A stretch of DNA of 12,751 nucleotides, from positions 19,759-32,509 of the forward strand of contig FR893125.1 of NCBI GenBank assembly GCA_000433355.1. Direction: 5' to 3'. The position numbers were made by a program, and so were the translations under genes. Of the stretch, positions 1-9,158 are shown one piece after another. The stretch is from Alistipes sp. CAG:435 (GTDB taxonomy: Bacteria; Bacteroidota; Bacteroidia; Bacteroidales; UBA932). Position 1 is the stretch's first letter, and each line of letters starts with the position of its first letter. Below the pieces are notes generated by a model. It was not told the origin of the DNA. It made no database searches and was given only the letters and a program-made list of their open reading frames with translations.

Positions 1-2183
1 AGGTTCTCCAGCGGAAGAGCGAAGTCATACTGCTTGAACGCCGGCAGCTGCCAATCCCTCTCCTGACCGTTCACGACTCCGTCCGGAACCACATAGTCAG
101 CGATCTTGCGCCAGGCCGCGTCATCGGACAGATCCCCGGTCTCAGACCAGTACGCCGTCCAGGAATACGGGGTCTTACCCGTGGCTCCGGTCTGGGCTCC
201 GTACGAGGTGAACTGCATAGAAACGTGGCTCGCCGTGACATCCTTCGTGGAGAACTCGATTATCCAGGACTCCGCCTTGTCGGTCGCGTCGTTCCACCAA
301 GCCTTTGACATCCAGCCGTCATAGATCTTCGCGGAAGCCCCGTTGTAGGAATTGTTCTTGCTCCTCGAATCGACCTTGCCCTTTCCGTCACTGTTCGTGC
401 CGGAATAGTCAAAATAATATCCGGCGGCGAATGAATATCCAAGCGGCTCGTCCAGCGAGGCGTCCACACCCTTATGGTTCTTGAAAGGAGCCACTCCAGC
501 CGATGTTCCGGTCCAGCCGATATAGTTGAATGTGGACGGACAATATGTCACGGCCGCGCCTGTCGAATGGAGGAAACGGGCCGTGGCCTGTCCCTCGGTA
601 GGGCGGAAATACGACACTCCGTCCTCGCTTCTGAACCCAGCGGCGTACCTGAACTCCAGAAGGATGTTCGAGAACGTCCTTTCCTTGTCGAAAGCGATGT
701 CTGAATATGCCTGATGGCGGATCTGGTAGCGTCCGATGTTGCCGCACAGGTCGTCATCGTCATTGTCCCCGTACACATAGTTCGGATAGAGCTCGGACAC
801 CACGACTCCGGTAAGGGTGCCGGATCCGTAAGGAAGTTTCACTCCGTCCCTGCGGTAAGGGCAGGTCGTGTTGGTGTACGTGTAGATGGTGCTGCCCTGG
901 ATGTCCCGCACTAGCCGAGGGTACTTGGAGATGAATCCCTTGCCGCTTGAGAGGGTGTAGGCATCGTTGACCGGGGTCAGGGAGCCTTTCCGGACAGCGA
1001 ACTCGCAATCCTTCAGCGTCACCTGCGTATAGAGGTCATTGTCTGTGAGTTCCGAGATATACTTCTCTTTCTCCGGAGCGGAGGTGCCGGCCTCGCGTCC
1101 GACCACATTGGCCGTCGTGAAGCCCTGGATGACATACCTTTCCGGTTCCAGTTCCTTCCTGATAGTCATCCCCTTGAGAAGCAGGGTGACCTTGTCGTAT
1201 CGAGAGAATATGTTGTCCTCGACGGTCTCGGCCTTTATAAGGAAGCCATAAGCCGCGTCAAGGCTCTCCACATAGATATCCTTCAAATATGAGGTGTTGT
1301 CCGAGCTGGTGGTGGAGAGTTTCTCGTTCTCCCCACTGTTGCCGGATTCCTTGTTTCCGACCACATAGCCTTCCAGCATCACATAGTCATCAATGGTGAC
1401 AGTCTCTCCGGCACGTCCCAAAGAACGGATCTCGGAGAACGACATCGACTTGCCCAGGCCGTCATTCCCGGTCTTCTGGATGACGTACAAAGTCTGTGAA
1501 TATTCAGTCCCGAACCCGTCCGTGTAAGAGATTTTCACGGAAGCGGTGCGAAGGTTCTCCTTGTCGGCGTTCGCATCGTAACTAATTGTCAACGAGCCGT
1601 CCCCGACAGTGGCGGAGGTGATCCATTTCTGATCGGACGGATAGCTGATGACGCACTCAAGGGATTCGAGGTCAGTGATATTCGTAGAATATTCCACACT
1701 CTGCGAGCCGCCTTTGCTTCCGTCAAGGATGAGCGAGCTGGAAGCCAGTCTGAGGCTCGGCTCACGTTTTCCGCTCTGACGGACAACCAAGGTGTCGGTT
1801 CTGGAGGAAGTCTGCACCAAGAGTTTCACCATCCTGGCATAGTCATCGTTCTGGTCACACTCGATGCGGAAGGTACAGTCCCCCGTGAAGGCGATCTGAC
1901 GGCAGACCTGATAGTCCTCCAGATTCCTGATCCTCATCCAATCGACCTCGCCGTCGCAATAGGTGACGAAGCAGTCCTGGTTCGAGAGTATCTGGATGTC
2001 TTTCTTGAGGTCAGTCACAACCTTCCCGTCGTTGTACTCCGCCCTGGCCGGGAATATGACCTCGGACTGGGAGATTCCGAATTCCGAGAACTCGAACCTC
2101 CCCACGTCATCCACCGTGCAGGCCGAAAAGGCCCACACAGTGAAAAGACTGGCAATAATTGAATATATTCTATTCATATTCAT
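1..2183 (-). CDS. BACON/DUF5689 surface lipoprotein, C-terminus cut off by window edge
   Basis: This reading frame runs open from an ATG at 2183 to the window edge (727 codons seen, no stop). Residues 1-22 form a lipoprotein signal ending in FSAC with Cys22; the following TVDD puts acidic residues just after the cysteine, as in the Bacteroidota surface-export signal. In order I see a divergent BACON-like beta-sandwich (about 30-137) with five cysteines between 71 and 109, a clearer BACON domain (about 142-237), a DUF5689-like domain (about 247-497), and a C-terminal beta-rich region with the WW...W.IEFST pattern also seen in the upstream gene. It is thus a paralog of its upstream neighbour with one BACON domain fewer. 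Its ATG shares one base with the neighbour's stop (TAATG), suggesting translational coupling; a second in-frame ATG lies at 2177. Its presumed role is surface binding of glycan or another ligand delivered to SusCD. The domain assignment is from memory of the families; the substrate is unknown. Confidence 0.85.
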   Translation of the reverse strand, partial: MNMNRIYSIIASLFTVWAFSACTVDDVGRFEFSEFGISQSEVIFPARAEYNDGKVVTDLKKDIQILSNQDCFVTYCDGEVDWMRIRNLEDYQVCRQIAFTGDCTFRIECDQNDDYARMVKLLVQTSSRTDTLVVRQSGKREPSLRLASSSLILDGSKGGSQSVEYSTNITDLESLECVISYPSDQKWITSATVGDGSLTISYDANADKENLRTASVKISYTDGFGTEYSQTLYVIQKTGNDGLGKSMSFSEIRSLGRAGETVTIDDYVMLEGYVVGNKESGNSGENEKLSTTSSDNTSYLKDIYVESLDAAYGFLIKAETVEDNIFSRYDKVTLLLKGMTIRKELEPERYVIQGFTTANVVGREAGTSAPEKEKYISELTDNDLYTQVTLKDCEFAVRKGSLTPVNDAYTLSSGKGFISKYPRLVRDIQGSTIYTYTNTTCPYRRDGVKLPYGSGTLTGVVVSELYPNYVYGDNDDDDLCGNIGRYQIRHQAYSDIAFDKERTFSNILLEFRYAAGFRSEDGVSYFRPTEGQATARFLHSTGAAVTYCPSTFNYIGWTGTSAGVAPFKNHKGVDASLDEPLGYSFAAGYYFDYSGTNSDGKGKVDSRSKNNSYNGASAKIYDGWMSKAWWNDATDKAESWIIEFSTKDVTASHVSMQFTSYGAQTGATGKTPYSWTAYWSETGDLSDDAAWRKIADYVVPDGVVNGQERDWQLPAFKQYDFALPLEN

Positions 2184-4492
2184 TATTTTACATATTTAAC
2201 AGCGACAGCGCCGAAACGCATATACTGAGCCTTGGCGTAAGTCACCTGCCCGGTGTACTCACCGGTCTTGAAGTTGATGGTGGTACCATCGGCCGGAATG
2301 AGGCGGATGATGACGTTGTCCTTGCCGGCGACCTCGGCCGGGAGATCGATGCAGTATTCATCGAGAGCGGCAGGGAGTGACTTCATCTTGGAGGCCTTCG
2401 CAGGAAGAGGTCTGATCAAGACTTTCTGAACCGTCTTGAAGTTGGTTCCGTCCGTGGAATATTCCAGATTCCAGTTGACCGGAGCCTGACCTGTGGCATC
2501 CTCCTTCATCTGCCCCATAGCGGACGAGAAGATGAACGCAAGTTTCTTTCCGCTTACGGACGCTGTCGAGAACGACCACTGTACCGAAGCGTTGGCCGCT
2601 CCTGATTTCCACCAGATGGCATCGAAACGTGTTCCCCTGGCCCTGTCAGTGGCGGTGTCCGGCTTTCCTGTGAAGTTGAGGAACGAGTCTGTCTGGTTAG
2701 GCTTGCCGCCGACGCTGCTCATCACTCCGGTTCCGACCGACGGATCGAATGTGTCTCCGGTCTTATGGTCGGTCGGTGTTCCCGGCCAGAACCACTCGAC
2801 AAGGGTCTCGCTGAATCCGGTGGTCTTCAATGCGATGTCGCTCAGGTCGATAGGACGGATCTGATACTTTCCGAGCTGCTCTGCGCTGTGGAAATCTGAT
2901 GTCGTGCTCACCACGACTCCCGTGATGTCACCGGAACCCTGCGGCACGCCGTTGTCTGTGATGGCCCAAGGAGTGTTGCTGTTCACGAGCATATTCATCC
3001 TCGCTCCGTTCGCGTCACGAAGGATCCTGTAGTCGAAATTCTGCATATTGGTGCTGATCCAGGTCGTGCGGACGTTGTTGTAGCTTCCGTAGCAGAAGGC
3101 TATCTCCACATTCTTCAGTGTGACAAGCGTGTAGATGTCATCGTCACCGATCTGTGACACGGTCCTGGAGACAGACGCGGCGTTGCCGCTGGACTCAATG
3201 GTGAAGCTGTTGGCAGTGAGCCCCTTGAGGGTGTACCTCACCGGATTGTCCTCACGGACGAGGGTGGCGTCGGTAAGGGAGACCTTGACCTTGTCGCCCC
3301 TCTTGAGGGTGTTGTCAGCGGCGGTCGCCACCTTGATTCTCAGGCCATATTTCCCGTCAACTCCCTGCAGGTAGTTCGTCGTCGCGGACTCGTTGTAGTC
3401 GATTGACGAGGCTGAGAGCATCGGATCCGTGTCCATATTCTCCTTCCCTCCGTCAGCGACAGCCACTGCCTCGAACCAGTCGCCGTCGAACTTATATTCA
3501 CCGGCGGAAGTCAGAAGCGCGCGGAGCTCGGCGAATGAATATTGCTTGGTAGGGATGATCTGTGTCACTTTCAGTTCGGCGGAAACGCCCTTCTCGGCGA
3601 GCTCGAACTTGATTGTGGCCGTGCGCTCGGACTTTATCTCGTTGGCGGCGACATTGAACGTCACGCCTTCCTCTGACATCACGATGTCCGAAATCCAGTC
3701 CTTCTGGGCACCCTCATAGGTGACAGAGCTGGTCAGCGACGGGAAGAATGTCCCGAGGTTGGCCTTCCAGGTCACGGACTTGGCCGAGGCGTAGGCCTCA
3801 ACCGTCATCTGTGTCTCGTCAAGGATAAGATAACCCGCCTCTGATCCCTGGGTGATGGTCGCCGTGGCACGGTAGGTGGCCTCGTCATCCGTGTAGGAGA
3901 GGATCAAGGTTCCGGTACGCTCCTCGCCGGTCGTGTTCTCGCCGACGCTGTAGCTCAGCCTGCCGTCCTCGACAGTGAGGCCGGTGATCCAGTCCTCAGA
4001 GGCCTCCGCCTTCAGAAGAGACTCGTCCACATTGGACTTGAAGGAGATGTGATCATCCGTGGACCAAGCTATGTAATGCTTGTCCGTGTCCTCGAACGTG
4101 ATCTTTGGATTGCCGAGCGCGCCATCTTGATTCAAATGAATATAAATGGTCTTGCTCACTCCTGAGGCCGTCAGAACGATGTCCGCGCGGCGGCGGAGCC
4201 CATCGTTACCGGTCACATTCAGGACGAACTCACCGTTTCCCGAGCCGTCAGCCTTGTCGAGAGTGGCCCAGTCGGCGTTCTCGCCAAGCCTTGCGTTCCA
4301 GCTGCCTTTGGCATAGACCAGCACGTGCTGCTGGCTGGCCTTGCTGGAAAGGTTCATGGTAGTGTCATTGACAGCGAGGGTCATCCTTGTCGGAGACTCT
4401 TTCTCTTCCTGACAGGAAGCCGCGAAAAGGGCGGCCGCGGCCAGAAGCGCTGTCAGGGCATTCCTAAGTATGGTTGTATGTTTCATATTCAT
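2183..4492 (-). CDS. three-BACON/DUF5689 surface lipoprotein in SusE/F position
   Basis: I chose the ATG at 4492 (769 aa), or the equivalent one at 4486 (767 aa). The longer open frame from 4546 would overlap the SusD end and put 18-20 polar residues before the signal peptide. From the 4486 Met, residues 1-25 are a signal with lipobox FAASC (Cys25), followed by QEEKE, an acidic surface-export-like tail. Three BACON-type beta-sandwich repeats follow (about 33-122, 127-213, 219-309), each ending in a T.TQ/LNQ-like strand. A DUF5689-like domain spans about 315-552 (FAELRALL start, GKYGLRIKV, TLVTLKNVEI, SGDITGVVVS, GKYQIRP). The C-terminal 150 residues form another beta-rich region (DAIWWKSG, WSFSTASVSGKKLAFIFSS, NWNLEYSTDGTNF) that may be a carbohydrate-binding-like sandwich. 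It starts 10 bp after susD. The position matches SusE/SusF-type binding lipoproteins, but the sequence is not of the SusE family. The ligand is unknown; no catalytic motif is visible. Confidence 0.9.
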   Translation of the reverse strand: MNMKHTTILRNALTALLAAAALFAASCQEEKESPTRMTLAVNDTTMNLSSKASQQHVLVYAKGSWNARLGENADWATLDKADGSGNGEFVLNVTGNDGLRRRADIVLTASGVSKTIYIHLNQDGALGNPKITFEDTDKHYIAWSTDDHISFKSNVDESLLKAEASEDWITGLTVEDGRLSYSVGENTTGEERTGTLILSYTDDEATYRATATITQGSEAGYLILDETQMTVEAYASAKSVTWKANLGTFFPSLTSSVTYEGAQKDWISDIVMSEEGVTFNVAANEIKSERTATIKFELAEKGVSAELKVTQIIPTKQYSFAELRALLTSAGEYKFDGDWFEAVAVADGGKENMDTDPMLSASSIDYNESATTNYLQGVDGKYGLRIKVATAADNTLKRGDKVKVSLTDATLVREDNPVRYTLKGLTANSFTIESSGNAASVSRTVSQIGDDDIYTLVTLKNVEIAFCYGSYNNVRTTWISTNMQNFDYRILRDANGARMNMLVNSNTPWAITDNGVPQGSGDITGVVVSTTSDFHSAEQLGKYQIRPIDLSDIALKTTGFSETLVEWFWPGTPTDHKTGDTFDPSVGTGVMSSVGGKPNQTDSFLNFTGKPDTATDRARGTRFDAIWWKSGAANASVQWSFSTASVSGKKLAFIFSSAMGQMKEDATGQAPVNWNLEYSTDGTNFKTVQKVLIRPLPAKASKMKSLPAALDEYCIDLPAEVAGKDNVIIRLIPADGTTINFKTGEYTGQVTYAKAQYMRFGAVAVKYVK

Positions 4493-4502
4493 TCTGTGTT
4501 TA

Positions 4503-5999
4503 TTATTGTACTCCGTATTGTTCATATTCCTTATTGTCAAGCGCATAGCCTGAGTAGGCCACCTGCACGGCAGGGATCGGGTAATACCTGTGGCAAGGGA
4601 GGATGTTGGTCTTCAGTGCGACGGACCGGGTCTCGGATTCCGTGCGCTCGTACCAGGTTCCCCACCTGACGAGGTCGAACTTCCTCTGGAATTCTCCGAA
4701 GAGCTCCCGTCCGCGCTCCGCCATAATCTCCTCGCGGATCCTCTTCCAGGTGTGCTTGTCATAAAGCCTTATCCCGGCGCGGATTTTCGTCATATTCAAG
4801 TACTTGAGGGCTGCGTCCATATCGTCCTGAAGCATACAGTGGGCCTCGGCGATCATCAGCAGGACATCGGCGTAGCGGAAAATCTTGTAGTTGTTGTGGT
4901 CGTGGTTGCTCTGCATATCCGGGCACCAGAACTTAGGACCGAGGAACGCCGTCGTCGTGGTGTTCTTCATCGTGTTGAACATCTGGCCGTTCCATTCCCT
5001 GACGATTGTCATCGGCCGCCTGAGGTCATTGTTCTCCTCCGCCAGCAGGTTGTTGACCAGATAGTTGTTGGCCTGCGCCGGAGCCCAGCACGTGGCGTTG
5101 TCGCCGAGTTCCTCGATCACGACTCCGTCATATTTGTTGCCGCTCCTTCTGTAAGGCATACAAAGGCAGGCCAGATTGGATGTGTAGTCCAGGCCTCCGG
5201 CGGAATAGGTGTGCTGCACCTCAAGGATGGACTCGGGAGTGTTCTTCATCCTGAAAGGGATGTCCGAAAGCGGGTACTGATCCAGAGATCCGTAGATTTC
5301 TTCGATCTTCCGGCAAGCGTCCAGCGACACCTGCCACTCCTTGTTCCACTGGGCCATCTTGGCGATGAGCATATAGCCCACGGCCGCTCCGACCCTGTTG
5401 TCAGCTATCTCGGAGGATCTTTTCAACGGAAGGCTCGGAAGGCACTCCTGAAGGTCCTTGATAAGCCACGCGCGGGTCGAGTCCGCCGACATTCGGGGAA
5501 GCTTGGCCACCTTTGCGAGTGTCGCCTCGTCAGCGACATCCTCGGTGTAGAAAGGAATATCCCCGAAGAACGATGTCATAAGCCAATAGTAGAAGGCCCG
5601 CATAATCTTGCCCTCGGCCGCCAGCGGAGCCTTTACCTTCTCGTCAAGGCTGGAGCCCTCGATTCCGGTTATGGCCTCGTTGCAGTAGCGTATTCCTTTG
5701 TAGCCGTTGTTCCAGACATCGGCTCCGAAACGCGGATTCGCCGGCGAGATGTCCAGCTGCGCGTCCTGCGTCGATGATCTTGAATATGCCAGGTCAGTCG
5801 CGCACTCCGTGGCAAGCATCATCTTGTAGGAATAGAGATCCTTCATAGGAATATAGCAGGAGTTCAACGCCGCCCTGCACTGTTGTTCGTTCTTGTAGAA
5901 CGACTTGGAGTTGGCGAATGTGGACGTGTCCTCCTCAAGGCTGCACGCCGAGAAGACGGCCGCAGCGAAAATCACTGTCAATATATTCTTAAGTTTCAT
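4503..5999 (-). CDS. SusD/RagB-family nutrient-binding outer-membrane lipoprotein
   Basis: This 498-aa protein is the lipoprotein lid that captures substrate above the SusC channel on the cell surface. Residues 1-19 are a lipoprotein signal (MKLKNILTVIFAAAVFSAC, Cys19) followed by SLEED, an acidic tail typical of surface-exposed lipoproteins. The N-terminal SusD-like half (about 20-215) has the usual helix-rich pattern, including KGIRYCNEAI at 101 and EGKIMRAFYYWLM at 129. The C-terminal RagB/SusD half carries the family signatures: RYADVLLMIAEAH at 375-387, EEIMAERGRELFGE at 423-436 followed by FDLVRWG at 441-447, and YYPIP at 472-476. The length is normal for the family. It starts 12 bp after the susC stop and is followed after 10 bp by the BACON lipoprotein, so it is almost certainly co-transcribed. 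The bound substrate cannot be told from sequence. The family call is firm. Confidence 0.96.
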   Translation of the reverse strand: MKLKNILTVIFAAAVFSACSLEEDTSTFANSKSFYKNEQQCRAALNSCYIPMKDLYSYKMMLATECATDLAYSRSSTQDAQLDISPANPRFGADVWNNGYKGIRYCNEAITGIEGSSLDEKVKAPLAAEGKIMRAFYYWLMTSFFGDIPFYTEDVADEATLAKVAKLPRMSADSTRAWLIKDLQECLPSLPLKRSSEIADNRVGAAVGYMLIAKMAQWNKEWQVSLDACRKIEEIYGSLDQYPLSDIPFRMKNTPESILEVQHTYSAGGLDYTSNLACLCMPYRRSGNKYDGVVIEELGDNATCWAPAQANNYLVNNLLAEENNDLRRPMTIVREWNGQMFNTMKNTTTTAFLGPKFWCPDMQSNHDHNNYKIFRYADVLLMIAEAHCMLQDDMDAALKYLNMTKIRAGIRLYDKHTWKRIREEIMAERGRELFGEFQRKFDLVRWGTWYERTESETRSVALKTNILPCHRYYPIPAVQVAYSGYALDNKEYEQYGVQ

Positions 6000-6011
6000 T
6001 TCTGTCGATGA

Positions 6012-9000
6012 TTAGTATCTGAACTGCACACTGAACACTATGGTTCTCGCCTTAGGGTAAGCGCCCATATCCAGACGCCTCAGCGTGGACTCGCTGCCTG
6101 AGGATGAGACATCAGGGTCGAACCCGTTGTACTTTTTCCAAAGCAGGAGGTTCTCTCCGCTGAGGTTAAAGGTTATGTCCTTCAGCCACTTGACCTTCTT
6201 GGACATATCGAGCGTGTAGCCCAGCGAGACGTTCTTCAGCCTGACATAGGAAGCGTCATAGACCATCCTGTCGCTCGGCACATCCTTGGACATCGTGCCG
6301 CCGGCCCTCGGGTAGTCCGAATCAGGATTCCTGACCGGATGCCAGGAGTTGACCATATACCTGTACTGGTTGGTGGTGTTGCCTCCGGCCATAAACAGCT
6401 CCGAGTAGTTGTAGATCTTTCCGCCAAACGAGTAGGCCACATAGACACCGAGACGGAAATCGCCGAAGGTGAACGTGTTCTGCACGCCTCCGTACAGCCA
6501 CGGGTCAGCGTTGCCAAGATAGACAAGGTCCTTCTGGTCAAGCGTTCCGTCGTTGTTTATGTCATAGTACCGAGGCGTTCCGAGGTTGATGTCGTACTTG
6601 TCAGGCGTGATCACAGAGGATGACGTGTAGGCGTGCGTGACCTCGTTGCGCTTGAACTCTTCAGTGTTGTGCCATACTCCGGCGTAGCGGAATCCCCAAA
6701 GGGCGTTGAGCGGATAGCCCTTCACGAATCCGTGCATCATAAACGGGTTGTTTCCGCCCGAGTCGGCCACGGAGACATATTCAGAGGTTCCGATGTTGTC
6801 CACATTCTGCCTGTTGTGGGACAGCGTAAGGTTCGTGGTCCAGGTGAAGCCCTTCCGCACGATGTTGCGGCTTTCGATGGAAAGCTCGACTCCGTGGTTG
6901 GAGGTGTTTCCGAGGTTCACGAAATGGGAGTTGAATCCGGTCTGGGAAGCCACCTGCACCTCCATAAGAAGGTCTCTGGTCTTGGAGACATAGGCCTCTG
7001 CCGTGACATTGAGCCTGCTGTTGAAGAAGGACATATCGGTCGCGACATTGTAAAGGTCCGTCTTCTCCCAGGTTAGGTCCGGGCTTGGAAGCTGCCCCCT
7101 GAAATACGCCGCCGCCTGGCTTCCTCCGAATATGTAGCCCTTGGAAGTCGTGGAGAGCATCTCAAGGCTTCTGTAAGCGTCAACCGCATCGTTTCCGGTG
7201 CGTCCGGCGCTGAGCCTGAGTGAAAGCTCGTCGATCCAGGAAGCGTGCTTCAGGAAGTTCTCCTTCTTGACGTTCCATTTCAAGGCCGCCGAAGGGAAGA
7301 ATCCCCATTTGTTGTTGGCGGCGAAGTTGGAAGCGCCGTCCGCGCGGCCTGTCACGGTGATGTAATAACGTGACTTATAATTATAGTTGGCCCTGGCGAG
7401 GAAAGACATCTTGGTCGTGGAGACGGAAGCGGAGCTTGGGCTGAGCGTGTTCTTGTCGGTCACGCCTCCCATATTGTTCCATTTCACATCGTCCACCATA
7501 TATCCGGAGCCGGAGATGGCAAGCCTGTCGGATTTGAACCGGTACGCCGTGAAGCCACCGAGGACATCGAATCTGTGCCCTTTCTTCTTCAAGGCGTAGG
7601 TTATCGTGTTCTCGCTGGAGAGGGTCATATCGTCCCGCTCGTTTCTGGTGGCGTCTCCGCCCTCCCCCGGATTCTTCGCCGGAAGGGTGCTCGGATTATA
7701 GGTGAACCCGTGCTGCTGGTAGCTGTAGTAAGAGTTGCCGCTCCTGAGTTTCAGGTCCTTTACCGGCTCGATCTCCACATAGACGGAATGGTTGGCCGAA
7801 AGTCTCGTCACATAGTTGGTCCTCATCGCGATGAGCGCGGTAGGAGGATTATAGGTCGTGGTGACATTGTCCTCGTCATCGGTGATGTAGTAGTCCGTCT
7901 TCTTCAGAAGCGGACTCAGGTACATCGCCGAGCGGGTGCTCGTGCCGCCGATGTTCGCAAGGAGCTTGTCCTGAGAGCGGTAGGTGTAGGAGCCCTTGTA
8001 CCCGACCTTCATCCACTTGAAGAGCTGACGGTCAAGGTTGATCCTGCCCGTGTATCTGGTCTGGCCGCTGTTCTTCACGATACCCTCGGTGTCGTTGTAG
8101 CCCAAAGACGCATAGTAGGAGGCCTCCTTGTTGCCTCCCGACAGGGACAGGTTGTAGTTCTGATAGGCCGCAGTCCTCATTATAGCCCCGATCCAGTCGG
8201 TACCCTGCCCGTAGGAAAGGGGATCCGGATAAGGATATTCGGAAGGAGACGCTCCGGGCACAGCGTCAGTGTTGGATGACTGGAACAGAGCTATGTCGTT
8301 CCTGTACTGGGCGAACTCGCTGGCGTTCATCAGATCCAGTTTCTTAGGCAGCTGGCTTATGCCGGCCTCGGCCTTGAACGTGATCCTCGGTTTGCTTCCC
8401 GTGGAGCCCTGCCGGGTCGTGACGATGATGACACCGTTGGATCCTCTGGAACCATAGATGGCAGTGGACGAGGCGTCCTTGAGCACGGAGATGGACTCAA
8501 TGTCGGCCGAGTTAAGGTCTCCAAGGTCAGAGACCGCGTCCATCACTCCGTCCACCACGATGAGAGGCTCGTTGGACGCGATGATCGAACGGGTTCCACG
8601 GATACGGATCGACGTGGCCGCTCCCGGCTCACCGGAGGTGGTCATAATGTCCGTTCCTGCGATCCTTCCCTGAAGGGCCTGGTCAACGGAAAGGACAGGC
8701 GCGTCCTTCACATCGGCCATCTTCACATTGGTCACCGAACCGGTCAGGTCCTGCTTGCGCACAGAGCCGTAAGCGATGGTCACGGCCTCATTAAGTGTAA
8801 GGTTCCTGTCCGGAGACAGAGACACTGAGATGTTCCGGCGTTCCTTAGGGACGGAGACCTTCTTCGTCTCATATCCCATAAACTGGACCTCCAAAGAGCC
8901 TCCCGCGGACACATTGATTGAGAACTTGCCGTCGGCGTCGGTAGAGGTGCCGTTGGTTGTCCCCGGCACAAGCACGAACGCGCCAGGCAAAGGATCCCCC

Positions 9001-9116
9001 TTCTCATCCACGACAGTACCTGTCACAGTGATCGTTCCCTGCTGCGCCTGGGCTTCCGCGAAGACCGGACACAACAAAGCCGCGACCACGAAAATTAGAA
9101 TCAGTCTAATCTTCAT
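6012..9116 (-). CDS. SusC/RagA-family TonB-dependent outer-membrane transporter
   Basis: This 1034-aa outer-membrane beta-barrel imports its ligand into the periplasm using TonB energy, paired with the SusD lid encoded next. Residues 1-24 are a signal peptide (cleavage probably after AEAQA). A carboxypeptidase-regulatory-like beta-sandwich covers about 27-101 (GTVVDEKGDPLPGAFVLVPGT, MGYETKKV). A TonB-box-like stretch, AVTIAYGSVRKQDLTGSV, lies at 111-128. The plug follows, with SIRIRGTRSI at 169-178, NEPLIVVDGV at 182-191 and the SusC signature DIESISVLKDASSTAIYGSRG at 205-225. The barrel includes the common DINNDGTLDQKD acidic loop at about 852-863 and ends in VFSVQFRY, with a terminal aromatic residue as expected for BAM-dependent insertion. 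No N-terminal STN domain precedes the beta-sandwich, so signalling to an anti-sigma factor is not expected; this fits the different regulator type found upstream. It is the first gene of the uptake block. The substrate is unknown. Confidence 0.97.
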   Translation of the reverse strand: MKIRLILIFVVAALLCPVFAEAQAQQGTITVTGTVVDEKGDPLPGAFVLVPGTTNGTSTDADGKFSINVSAGGSLEVQFMGYETKKVSVPKERRNISVSLSPDRNLTLNEAVTIAYGSVRKQDLTGSVTNVKMADVKDAPVLSVDQALQGRIAGTDIMTTSGEPGAATSIRIRGTRSIIASNEPLIVVDGVMDAVSDLGDLNSADIESISVLKDASSTAIYGSRGSNGVIIVTTRQGSTGSKPRITFKAEAGISQLPKKLDLMNASEFAQYRNDIALFQSSNTDAVPGASPSEYPYPDPLSYGQGTDWIGAIMRTAAYQNYNLSLSGGNKEASYYASLGYNDTEGIVKNSGQTRYTGRINLDRQLFKWMKVGYKGSYTYRSQDKLLANIGGTSTRSAMYLSPLLKKTDYYITDDEDNVTTTYNPPTALIAMRTNYVTRLSANHSVYVEIEPVKDLKLRSGNSYYSYQQHGFTYNPSTLPAKNPGEGGDATRNERDDMTLSSENTITYALKKKGHRFDVLGGFTAYRFKSDRLAISGSGYMVDDVKWNNMGGVTDKNTLSPSSASVSTTKMSFLARANYNYKSRYYITVTGRADGASNFAANNKWGFFPSAALKWNVKKENFLKHASWIDELSLRLSAGRTGNDAVDAYRSLEMLSTTSKGYIFGGSQAAAYFRGQLPSPDLTWEKTDLYNVATDMSFFNSRLNVTAEAYVSKTRDLLMEVQVASQTGFNSHFVNLGNTSNHGVELSIESRNIVRKGFTWTTNLTLSHNRQNVDNIGTSEYVSVADSGGNNPFMMHGFVKGYPLNALWGFRYAGVWHNTEEFKRNEVTHAYTSSSVITPDKYDINLGTPRYYDINNDGTLDQKDLVYLGNADPWLYGGVQNTFTFGDFRLGVYVAYSFGGKIYNYSELFMAGGNTTNQYRYMVNSWHPVRNPDSDYPRAGGTMSKDVPSDRMVYDASYVRLKNVSLGYTLDMSKKVKWLKDITFNLSGENLLLWKKYNGFDPDVSSSGSESTLRRLDMGAYPKARTIVFSVQFRY

Positions 9117-9158
9117 TATGAGTTATTTTTGGTTAAAAGTAGGTATTAATTTTTCCAA

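Noticed and set aside
4493..4546. Longer N-terminus for the three-BACON lipoprotein from the ATG at 4546
   Set aside because: It would overlap the end of susD and put polar residues before an otherwise standard lipoprotein signal; the ATG at 4492 or 4486 gives a normal signal peptide.
4590..5777. Long open frame on the plus strand (395 codons) opposite the susD-like gene
   Set aside because: It is fully antisense to a gene with clear SusD signatures, its translation is low-complexity V/L/R/H-rich, and it matches no family I know; it is a shadow of GC-biased codon positions.
7575..8279. Plus-strand open frame (234 codons) within the susC-like gene
   Set aside because: Entirely antisense to an intact SusC barrel region, with a V/R/G/H-rich translation; a shadow frame.
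9134..9150. Alternative -7-like TACTTTTA close to the susC start as promoter
   Set aside because: It lacks the final G of TAnnTTTG and no TTTG-like box lies at 19-21 bp upstream; the 9214-9245 candidate fits better.
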